A DNA stretch of 64,000 nt from Apostichopus japonicus (taxonomy: Eukaryota > Echinodermata > Holothuroidea > Aspidochirotida > Stichopodidae). The notes below the pieces were generated by a model. The model saw nothing but the letters and a program-made list of their open reading frames with translations, made no database searches and was not told the DNA's origin. Within the stretch, counting starts at the first letter, position 1. Each line of letters opens with the position of its first letter. The stretch spans positions 19,091,501 to 19,155,500 of the forward strand of contig NC_092569.1 of the NCBI RefSeq assembly GCF_037975245.1, read 5' to 3'. This document shows positions 24,034 through 33,679 of this stretch, piece by piece. Position numbers and translations under genes: made by a program.

Positions 24034-26023
24034 CTATTCAAACCTATGTATTAATATCATTTCATTGTCACCTGCTTTCAATACTGGCTGATCTTCCATG
24101 TATTCAATCAAGGCTTCCGCTTCATCTGAGTATATGTCTCGTCTAGATGATGTCAAGTTAGCTGTCATAACTTCTTCATGAAGAACTAATTTGTGGCTAC
24201 TTCCGTTTAATTCACGTCTGGCCTCAAGGAGTAATTCGCCAGCATTGCTTTTCGCATTATCTATAAACAGTAGGAGTGCATTTGACTTCATCATCTTCAT
24301 TATTCGATCACATATCTCTTTAACAGTTTCTGTAACGAAAGAAATGACCGATATCTTCTAAGTTAAAATGTGTGACAGTTTGTTTCCAGTTAAGTAATCA
24401 TTCTTGTCAGGTTAACATTGGTTATAAGTAGTACATCAGATTCAGTATAATGAACCGTTAATTTCTTAACAAAATAAAGAAAGTCGATACCTTGTCCAAA
24501 CCAATTCCTTAACATTGTTTCAAAAGTTGCATAATATAGCACCATTTGCATCCAACTTCAATAATTGACAGGGGCGCATCCCCTCTTTTATACTGGGAAG
24601 GGAGACTAATATCTTACATCGTACGGGTGTCCAAAAAGAAATGTTGTTAAATAGAAGGCGCTTAAGTGCAAAATGATGCCATATTTACTTTTAAGTTTAG
24701 GATTGTACCGTATAATAATTTTATATTTGTATTAACCAGAGAAATATATTATATGCTCTCTGTCAGGTGGAGGTGGGTGAGGGTTGGGGTGTGTGGGTGG
24801 GGGGGGGGGGGGTTGGGGGTGCTAATATACGTGGTTGCGCCCCAGAGCTGTAATATATCATAAGAATTGAATTGGCTGCAATGGTCGCTCCAATTTATTG
24901 TATTTGTTCATTCCAAAACAATTTGCTGTTTGTATAGATATCATTACATGCTCTTGATAGGAAACCTTTTTAGCAGGACCATGTAACGCTCTCAACGCAT
25001 AACCCACAACAATTGAAAGCTATATTTTGTCTTCTAGAAGCTGTTTCGTTTCGTTACAAATTTTGTTACAAATCGTGTCAAACTCTAATCATTGATGCAT
25101 TAAATCTCATGATTTGAAACATATCTTCAAAATGAACCGACGAAGCATAAATTCTGTTTGATGTAGTCCTATGACTATTTACCAACTAAATTGGGCAACT
25201 ACGAATGGGACATCACGCAAAGGCAGCTCTCCCTCAATATTTTCGTCTAAGAGTTACAGTGGCACTTAGTACTACAGTTATCTAAAATTAGTTATCGAAA
25301 TTCAACGTTCTTTTTTTCGGGAAGTTGCCTTTCTATATGGGATATAGCAAACTCAATTTCAAGAAAGGAATTAGGTTGTTGAAACTTACCTTCTGATGAT
25401 GCTGCTACGGATGAAAGGGACTTGATCACGGTGATGATATCCGCCTTCTTGAGTTTTTCCGCACTGTCATCGGTAAATGGCTTGACCAGGTCACACTTGA
25501 CCCATTCTGTTTCTGGCATCCAAGACTGGTCTCCCTCTGGCGACTGCTGTTTCATATCTGCCCAAGTGTGACGCCAGTCATCATATTCATCAAGGACGCA
25601 AACCTCTTTCGTCAAGGTTCCCTTACATCCCACTTTCTTCAGAAATATGCACAGCCCAAGAGCATCACAATTTGGACCTCCACCGACACAACAGACGATT
25701 GGTTGTTCTTTCAGCTTCTTGAGGGATTCCTTAAGTTCTGGAGTGTCAGCTGTACACAGAGCAGCATACACTAAGTGAACATGTCGTGGGAGGTACGTGT
25801 AGATATATGTCCATCGCCTTAGTTGGTCAGAAAAATCCGGTTTGGCTGAAAGATATAAAATATCTCCCCCGTACGCATTCCTCATGTCCCTTTTCATTTT
25901 GCGGCTTTTCTCAATTGTTGCGTTTTTGTCTCCATTTGAATACTTGCTAAACATTGCAACGATCGTATCAAATAAGACTTGTATATCGCTCTGCCAACGG
26001 TAGCCATCATGTTCAGCCATCAT
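24034..26023 (-). CDS. Methyltransferase-like protein D (uncharacterised family), 2 exons
   Basis: Exon 1 is 26023-25390 (GTAAGT donor) and exon 2 is 24329-24034 after a TTTCGTTACAG acceptor. The junction is phase 1 and the joined frame encodes 309 aa (308 if the second ATG is used). Conserved blocks are YLPRHVHLVYAAL near 77-89, VCCVGGGPNCD at 110-120, VLDEYDDWRHTW and DIITVIKSLSSVAAS at the end of exon 1, then NALLLFIDNAKSN in exon 2. It is closest to gene C. It lies in copy 1 of the segmental duplication; copy 2 retains only exon 2. A G-rich tract sits in its intron. Enzymatic role is inferred from the glycine loop; substrate and pathway are unknown. Confidence 0.77.
24766..24823 (+). repeat. 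G-rich tract in the intron of gene D
   Basis: Successive runs of G (GGTGGAGGTGGGTGAGGG, then GGGG runs of up to 12) make four or more G-tracts within about 55 bp on the plus strand. It could form a G-quadruplex, but this strand is opposite to transcription of gene D. Copy 2 lost it with the 4,645-bp deletion. Confidence 0.6.
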
Positions 26024-26549
26024 TTCGAGTCCCGTAGTAGTATTGGGTATGTGATAGTTACGAATAGTTTGCCTCCTTACACAGCTATGTCAGAACCCAA
26101 ATGACATACATAGCGCTGGGTCACACATAGTACTTTTAATATCCAAAGTAAAAGTGGAATTTCCCAAATGCTAAAAATAGAACAACATGAAGTGTCACGA
26201 ATCTGCACGTAGACTTGATGGTTATATGTCTGATACGCTGCTAAGTGAGTTACGAATCCTGTAATCACCATTTGCGAATTTTCCTAAAGAATTAAATCCG
26301 GTATGGAAATGGTGACACGTACGTTAACATTTCCTTGATCCGCAAAACCAATTATATTAGGCTATTACTCTTCAGCCTTGCAGTTTGACCTAGTTTATTT
26401 CAGCAGAAAGTGATTTTACTTGGACTCAATTTACATCAATTCAGAGGAATATTTTGTACTAAGAAAATTTACATCAATGGAAAAGGTAACTATTGTTAAT
26501 TTCATATCTGATCAGTTTCACTTATTTCGGGCTAATTATGTATGCAAGT
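26024..26549. other. Upstream flank of gene D
   Basis: Likely contains the promoter of the methyltransferase-like gene D, but no clear core promoter element was found. Confidence 0.35.
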
Positions 26550-26900
26550 ATGCAAATTAGGTCCCAACATAGCTTAATTTGGAATATATACTACCAATAG
26601 AAATAAACTTTTTGTTCTAGGTGTATTTTATGTTAAAATAATATTATCTAAAATATTTCCTGTCATTTGAGACTAAAATTGTGGAAATTGGTTTAAAAAT
26701 GACCGAGATATAAGGATTGTCAAAAGAATAATTATGCAAATTAGGTCCCCAAATAGCTTATTTTGGAATACATACTACCAATAGTAATAAACTTTTTGTT
26801 CTTGGTGTATTTTATGTAAAATAATATTATCTAAAATATTTCCTATCATTTGAGGTCAAAATTGTGGAAATTGGTTGAAAAATGACCGAGATATAGGGAC
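26550..26900. repeat. Tandem duplication, period 183-184 bp, two units
   Basis: Units begin ATGCAAATTAGGTCCC at 26550 and 26734 and both run through AATAATATTATCTAAAATAT to TGACCGAGATATA. They differ at scattered positions. Confidence 0.85.
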
Positions 26901-28380
26901 TAGCATGAGGAGGGAACTGGGGAACGCCCCTCCTCCAGGCTATACAATACATAAACAGTACACGTATATACACACACACGTGCACCGTACCTATTTTGCA
27001 TAAAGTCCTGACAACAAATTGGTGGCGCTATGTCGATATTCATTAAGGAAGCCTGTAAAAGAAGATATATATTAAGTTTGAAAGTGATGGGCTTGTTCTA
27101 GAACATTACAGCTTTATCCTAACACTCAAACTAAGTCTATAGCTAGAAGGATTGGGAAGATACACATTTTCAAAGTGTTAGGGTTTTGGGCACATTCTGC
27201 AATCATGTCAGGGGCTTAGCCAGCCTTTTGGTCTGGAGGGGGGAGGGTGGGGAGCAAAGTCACACTTTCGTCCCCCGATTTGGGGGTGGAGGCACAGCAA
27301 CATTTTTACGGCTTCAACTAAGAGCCACCGCCGATCGAGAAAAATATATGCCCTTTTAGACATGAATTGACACCTATTAGGACTAAAAACTAAAAAACAG
27401 TATTTTAAACTTATTTTTGGTGGAAGAAAACGCTCATTATTTACCCTTATGGTCACACAGTTTCAATTTTCTTCAGCCGTCACTATTCAGTCCCCTAATA
27501 TTCTGTGGGTGGGGCGGCACGTTGCCCCTTGTCCCCTGCAGAGTAGGTTGGATGTCAGAAAAAAAATCTTCCTGCAGAGAGTTGTGGATGAGTGGGATAG
27601 CTAAACTGCCTGATTTGTTTACGGTGTCAAAAAGTGTAAATACGTTTGACAGCTATTAACTGCAGTGTGGGAGACTGCTTTGTTTTGAGTTTTTAAGGTT
27701 TGGGTTATTGGTTTATCGGCGTCTTTTTTTATGAGGACATTGTCCTTCCTGATCCTTTTCTTACTAAACTAAATTAAGCTTATGATTCACTTTTCTAGGA
27801 GGCAAACAGTGAGCAGACGACGTTCACATCTTGCGCAACGTGCCCGGTTTGGCGACGGAATCCCCATGCTGGCACAGCGATTTTAGGCAGTCCGCCCTCT
27901 AATTATTATATGTTTCTGTATTGTATCAATATCTCAGACTAATTCGCCCAGTCGTTACTAACATTTTAACTTTCGTTCATGCAGTATTGGGATTACAGTT
28001 TCTCTGTGTGTATTGGGTGGGTTTACAGCTTACGTTGGAATGGTGTGATATCCATCGTGTATAATTATATCTCCATATGCATGTCACTACACTGCTTGAT
28101 TGCTAACAACTTGATGTGAGCGACTTCTACTATTGACCCCTGCGTTGTCAGATACTGACCACCTCTGCGAGTTGATAGATACTGCATCCCGTCCTTACTG
28201 GCGTTGCAAGGGTATTTCTGCACGGGTGCGAGCCCGACGCCATTTTCTTGCATGTAGGGATGATAAGTAAAGCCGTAACCAATGATTTGTTTTGTATTTC
28301 AGTGTTTGCTAATAATTTTTCAGTCAATATTCTTTCTTTAAATTCTACTTGTGTTCAAAATATTCATTTCTCGTGAATAA
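26901..28380. other. Intergenic with a possible hAT-like end
   Basis: At 27208 the sequence CAGGGGCTTAGCCAGCC followed by G-rich DNA resembles the hAT-like CAGGGGCGTAGCC-type termini seen elsewhere here. A matching opposite end was not found. No coding gene is recognised in the rest. Confidence 0.35.
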
Positions 28381-28660
28381 AGACTGCACAAATGATTACA
28401 TTTTTTGCCAATGGTGAGAAAGCCAGCAATGATCTATACCAGTGTAGCGCTAATGTTGTTTGTGAAGTCAGTAAAGATGTACTCAAATGTTACTGCATGA
28501 GTCGTTACCATGGTAATGGAGTGAATTGTACAAAACACATGCCAGACTGTAAGGATTGGTACGATGCTGGAAACACTAATAATGGTATTTATACCATCAA
28601 ACCAACTAACTGCATGGGGTGGAGCATCATTTCATGTTTCCTGTAATATTCTGAATATAT
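28380..28660 (+). pseudogene. EGF-FBG exon fragment, frameshifted
   Basis: The plus strand reads an EGF-like segment (LYQCSANVVCEV, then CYCMSRYHGNGVNC) followed by the start of an FBG domain (DCKDWYDAGN, NGIYTIKPTN). It aligns with exon 5 of the two full FBG genes, which are on the minus strand. After TNCMGW the frame breaks: the next frame continues GASFHVSCNI, the expected FBG wording. No further FBG exons follow, so this is a partial copy. It lies within the 4.6 kb missing from copy 2. Confidence 0.75.
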
Positions 28661-29433
28661 AAATATATAACTATAATCCGGTCGTTTGAACAAATTGATA
28701 TCATCTTCTAGTGCAGCCTAATTGAGGGTGCCTAAATTTTTTAATCTGTTTGCATCTTGTAGTAGGCTACTGCAGTGACTTTATACATTATCGAACATGT
28801 GTGTGGAATACTTGATGAAAAACTATATGAGTTTAAATACTCGAAAAGGGATTTTCTTCATTATAAATCACCGACAGATTATTGTAAACTATCTAAATTC
28901 AAGAGGGATCGCTGGGTTGATGCAGTCATTTAATCTAATACGCCTGGATAATCTTCGTTTGGTCATTTTATAATAGCTGAAAAAAATGAAATGACTGAAC
29001 GAAATAAATAAGATTATATGCAATAATATATGCAATAATTTGATAAACCGAGTTTATCGCCGTTAAACTCTGTTTTTGATCGATAAGCAGATTTGTTTAA
29101 AAAGTGAGGCCTCTAAATCTATATCATTACTACGGTAATAAGACCATGCTAGAATATTGCTTCTTTAAAGTTTCAATTAAGATTCTACTGAGAAGTTGGG
29201 TGTATAAGTATAGTGGTTTCCTCATTTACATAACACAAACGATAGCTAACAAAGGACACTGTGTGGATATATCCGTATAGTTTTAATACCGAAAGAGGAG
29301 CACCCTGCCCGGCTATATCCCTCATATTATTTAATTATATAGATTAGAGACCCAAGGATCAGGGTGCCTTACAGTAGCTTACTTGAGACCCTATCCATGT
29401 TAGATCGTGGACGAAATATTGAATGTGCTATGT
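28661..29433. other. Intergenic; start shared with sequence near 30962
   Basis: The block ACTATAATCCGGTCGTTTGA onward (28669-28715) recurs at about 30962-31005 and 53392-53435, each time directly after a TA tract. No gene is seen in the remainder. Position 29373 is the right edge of the segment deleted from copy 2. Confidence 0.5.
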
Positions 29434-29750
29434 AGTTCTTCCTTGTTTCATTTTTAACCATTGCATATATCTCCACGACATTTCATTTCTAGTGCTAAGC
29501 ACGTCTTTAAGAGATGGGAAAGTTGAATGGAGGTCGTGTTCTTCACGTCTAGTGAATAACTAATTGTAAATTTGTATGTGTATTATAATGTATTATGAAA
29601 TGTAATAGTATTATAAAGTACTTCCTTGTTACATTTTTTACCATTGTATATATCTCCTTGACAAATATGTTCAAATGTTAAGCACATATTCGTAAGGATG
29701 TGGACGCCGAATGGAGCCCGTGTACTTCACGTCGAGTGAACATCTAATGA
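29434..29750. repeat. Tandem duplication, period about 184 bp, two diverged units
   Basis: Units start GTTCTTCCTTG (29434) and GTACTTCCTTG (29618). Both continue through CATTG(C/T)ATATATCTCC and end CTTCACGTC(T/G)AGTGAA. The same pair is found in copy 2 near 50829-51145. Confidence 0.75.
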
Positions 29751-29887
29751 ACATGAAATGCCACCTAACGATTGCCAGCACTTCTATCATAACTGTTTTC
29801 ATTTCGTAGTGGCAACTACGTATAAGTAGCACCATTGATCTAAGTTTTTCGAGTCGATAAACTCAGTTTACAGATTTTTTTGAGGAA

Positions 29888-30374
29888 CAAGTCGATAAGA
29901 CCGTTGAAGGCGTCCGTTAACGAGGCTTGTCAAAACACAATTGAAAAGAAGTATAATGTTCAAGTTGCTGCTCAACAAGTAATGGGAAATTCCTGTAAAG
30001 GGCGTGAAGTGTGTTTGTTCAATCCAATTATAGAATTGGGTGGTATCTTTCGCCGTTTTATTCGTGTTATATTCTCAATGCTGAATTGTTTGCAAAATAT
30101 ATTTAACACTTTAGCAGTATAGCCAATAGACTAAGTCTCATGGCTTCTTCTTTCAGTGTCTTTTATTTTACGTTGACTTGAATTTATATAAAACAAGTTA
30201 ATGCCAGGTTTAACGCTCACTTACCTGTTGTTGTGAAAAAGTTGTTTCCGTGTTTATCAGTGTCAAAAGAGAAACAAAATAACAAGGGTCAACTTGAGAA
30301 ATATTACCTTAATTCGTACAATTGAACATACTTAGGGTGTTGCTGTTTCGGTACACTTTTAAGCATGTCGCTTT
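29888..30374 (+). repeat. Dispersed ~487-bp repeat, first of three copies
   Basis: The segment from AACAAGTCGATAAGACCGTT to TTTTAAGCATGT recurs at about 51290-51774 (copy 2 of the duplication) and, more diverged, at about 42485-42974. A plus-strand frame reads a protein-like stretch with EACQNTIEKKYNVQVAAQQV and SCKGREVC. It has no ATG, and the other two copies have a TAA within the equivalent of SCKGREVC. It may descend from an exon; a resemblance of CKGREVC to SUEL-lectin C-x-G-R-x-x-C is weak. Confidence 0.6.
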
Positions 30375-30540
30375 TTGCCAGTAAAAACCCACGCACATGC
30401 GCGCAAACAGTTTTACCGCTCCCTCAGAAATGCACTTGCGGACCGTCATCCTTGATATCCCGCCATTTATCACAACCCTTACACTACCCCATCCCCCACC
30501 TCTTCCCAGATTACACACTCTCAGAAAACATATATAGTTA

Positions 30541-30584
30541 TAAATATATATATATATTTATATATATATATATATATATATATA
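30541..30584. repeat. (TA)n microsatellite
   Basis: Nearly pure TA with one TTTA interruption. In copy 2 this is the insertion site of a solo LTR. Confidence 0.9.
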
Positions 30585-30623
30585 AGAATTGAATGTGTAG
30601 CAAGTGGTATGACAGATATATAG

Positions 30624-30677
30624 TAAATCAATAAAGAATAACACACCAGAAGAATTCTGGTGTGTTATTCTTTATTG

Positions 30678-30682
<5 letters not shown>
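30624..30682. repeat. Perfect 28-bp hairpin with 3-nt loop
   Basis: The left arm 30624-30651 (TAAATCAATAAAGAATAACA plus CACCAGAA) is exactly complementary to 30655-30682, with loop GAA. The copy 2 counterpart at 53082-53140 has one arm mismatch. It lies just upstream of the TA tract next to the ribozyme-like motif and may belong to the same element. Confidence 0.9.
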
Positions 30683-30755
<73 letters not shown>

Positions 30756-30780
30756 GTATATATATATATTAATATATATA
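30677..30780. repeat. (TA)n microsatellite
   Basis: About 100 bp of TA with occasional TG. Frames of repeated Ile-Tyr here are artefacts of the repeat. Confidence 0.9.
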
Positions 30781-30814
30781 TGTTGATACTAGTTGAGACT
30801 AGTGGAACACTAGA

Positions 30815-30860
30815 AGTTGTAACTCGGAGTTTCACGCGTTTTAGCGATCGTCAGACAACT
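30815..30860 (-). ncRNA. Hammerhead-ribozyme-like motif (copy 1)
   Basis: Read on the minus strand: stem I strand AGTTGT (30860-30855), core CTGACGA (30854-30848), a stem II hairpin with CGC/GCG around TAAAAC, core GAA with A15.1 (833-830 area), stem III ACT-CCG-AGT (30830-30822), T at the H17 position (30821), then ACAACT (30820-30815), which pairs perfectly with AGTTGT. This is the order and core of a type I hammerhead with a very short stem III, the form known in Penelope-like elements and retrozymes. A U-U apposition replaces the usual pair closing stem II next to the core, so activity is uncertain. Confidence 0.6.
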
Positions 30861-30892
30861 CTGCGCCAAGATAGACGCCAACCAACCAACTC

Positions 30893-30898
30893 TATATA

Positions 30899-30961
<63 letters not shown>
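30893..30961. repeat. (TA)n microsatellite
   Basis: TA repeats immediately after ACCAACCAACTC and before ACTATAATCCGG. Confidence 0.9.
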
Positions 30962-30963
<2 letters not shown>

Positions 30964-31005
30964 TATAATCCGGTCGTTTGAACAATTTGATATCATTTTC
31001 TAGTG

Positions 31006-32137
31006 CGGCCTTCATTTAAATGATGTGGATAGGGGGAGGGTGCAAGGGGTGCAGGATACGAGTTTGGAGGAGACTTAGAAAAGACTTAGAAATATTAGGA
31101 CCACTTACAATCAGACGGAAAATAAATATTTAACTTGAACAGTTTTTCTTTGTTTTCGAAACGGATTCATGACAAATTCCTTTAGGTTCCCTAAGGTTGG
31201 ATACCTGTGTAACGTAAATTTAAATCAAGTTATGGAACAGTGGCCTGCACAGATTTTCAAACGTGCGGGTTACATTTCTTCGACTGAGTTAGATAAGGGT
31301 ATGGAACTTAACGTTCATGGAGGTGAATGTAGCATATTGTAAACGAGGGAATATAAGACCTTTGTTTGGTTAAAGGCGAATATACCATGTCGGGGCTTCT
31401 GGTGGTCTTGCTAATTAATACTCTTAAATTGTGTGCCGTTGAAATGTACGTGCACACCTAGATGAGTCTACTAATCTTCTTCATTCACCAATGAATGTAT
31501 CCATAATCCAGTTAAAAGAAAACATCCAACTGAGCCACACCCCCCCCCTTCCTCCTTCCCCGACTGAGCGATACAGTTGAGAAGGGATGCCCCATTGCGA
31601 ACGCCAATGTTATGGGACTACAAATTGCCTATACCGTCAGGAGCGTAAGTCAAATATTGGCCAATACGTATCAAAAGTGAAGTTAGTTCATAACAGAATT
31701 GTTAAAGCAAAAGAGTTTTATAGTTGGAAGACATTAATATGGGGTTATTTTAATTCTTATAAGCAATGAATTAAATGACAACTGAAAAGAAGAAGTCAAC
31801 GTCACCGACACTTTATTGTAAACTTTGTTCATTTCATTCGGAAATTAGTTTCACATAATTGCTATTCCATCATTATCGTTAATGACATACATGACATATT
31901 TAAATGGCGTTGTCACAAAGAGATATCTTAATGTTGCCGTTTATCTAGGTCGATTCATTTCTCTCCGTTCTGCCGATTTTGGACAAGGGTGAGAGCCTTT
32001 TCTTCGATTAAAGAAATATATTCCTTTGGGACCGGTGTAACATTCAGTAGAGAGGAGTTCAGTTGTTTCGAAATGCCTCAATGTCGGATTTCTAGTCTCT
32101 GTTACATAGACCACTCCGCAACGAAAATTGTTTATCT
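31006..32137. other. 3' flank of FBG gene 1
   Basis: It contains no gene of its own. A minus-strand AATAAA at 31817-31812, about 320 bp after the stop codon, is conserved at 54228-54223 in copy 2 and is the best candidate polyadenylation signal of the FBG gene. Confidence 0.45.
31812..31817 (-). terminator. Candidate polyadenylation signal of FBG gene 1
   Basis: AATAAA on the minus strand about 320 bp downstream of the stop codon at 32138, conserved in the paralog. Confidence 0.4.
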
Positions 32138-33585
32138 CTACACCGGCCGTATTTTCATCTCTGCATATTGTAGGCCGCAGTCGTATCCACTAAGGTTAGT
32201 CCAGAATATGTTCGTTCCTCGAGTTGAGCCGTCGTAGTCTCCGTTGAGGTGAGAATGAGCGCAATATGCACAGCCGCTTCCGACAGGGAAATTATCACAA
32301 TAATATTCACTACTTGGGCAATAAGACCGGCAATAAGAATAAGTCGAAGGACAGTGATAATAATAACGGAACCACCAGGCTCCTCGATGCTTCTCAGCGC
32401 AGTCAAAATCACTCCATACATCATTGTCTTCGTCACGTGTGCTGAATTGTCTGTTGTTGTGCCAAGACATAGCATCAAAACCTACGGATTCGAGTAAGAA
32501 AAGTAAGAAAACAAACTAGTAATACGTCACTCCATCGTGTGCGTAATTTATATTACTAATTGTTAATATTTGTGTTTTCTGGTAACCTGTTATTACTTAA
32601 AGCAATAAAATATGTTGTCATTTCAGCTGTATTAACTGAAGGGTGATACCACATCAATTTATTATATTCGATGTAACAGAGAAAAAAAAACACCTTAAAT
32701 GTGCGTTGTCAAAGTCTCCGCAAGGGTTCAGTATAGAGATTTGTCTAAGTGTATTAAGTAAATTCCACAATTTTGTCCCCTGTAAACATTTTTTTATTAC
32801 GAATATTACCGATAACTAGCAATAAATATGATTGTATTTGATACTTATTAGCAATCATTTTATTGTTCTAAATTTCTAAATCTTTATTCAGAAATGGAAA
32901 CGGCATATTGGGAATTTAGTTGTTTTGCTTATTGTTTTCATCTGTTCATTTTTTTTTGTAGTATTTTCATCTTTCAGCGTTTTACTGCCAGATGTTGTAA
33001 AATTTCTTACAATAATAGTTATTTATATTTTTCATTAACTATAAAACGGAAAAATGATTATATCAATTCGGGTATCAATTGTTAAAACAAGTTATTTATA
33101 CAAAAGCGATGAATCTACCTAGAACATTTCGAAGCTACATTCCATCAATATGTGTGCAGCAAGCTCTGAAACTTATTCTTGTATACGTCGCTGTTTTCCT
33201 GTTGATCATTTGGCTAAACACAGCAGTCTGAGTTGTAGTTTATAACCTTCTTGTTACGTTATCGGCTATTTATGTTTATGTTTGGTTTATATTATGCTTA
33301 CTAATGTGTTAACAAATAACATACTTGTATTATGCATGTTTGGTAATGGTGTCATCAGTACGTCATCATCAAATTGTGTCTTTTTTTGCACACAAACCAT
33401 GCAGTTGAAAATTAGAGAGTCAACAGCCATCAATTTCTTGGCATTGTTAGTTGACTGAATACAAGGGACTGTTTAATGATATAAATATGTCACTACGTGG
33501 CTACATTAAGGCACTTTTTTTTGTCAAAAATGTATACAAAAAATGTTTTCTAAGAAATTCTTAGCATATATATCTATATATATAT

Positions 33586-33679
<94 letters not shown>

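Noticed and set aside
29880-30122. SUEL-type lectin domain fragment
   Set aside because: Only a C-x-G-R-x-x-C-like string supports it, the Cys spacing is off, there is no ATG, and two of three copies have a stop.
30660-30968. Open frame of repeated Ile-Tyr across TA tracts
   Set aside because: It is a translation of the microsatellite; the same happens at 16518-16715, 33524-33724 and 53182-53394.
32155-32497. Additional long frames overlapping the last FBG exon on both strands
   Set aside because: The minus-strand frame with the FBG wording, acceptor and matching phase explains the sequence; the others are shadows.
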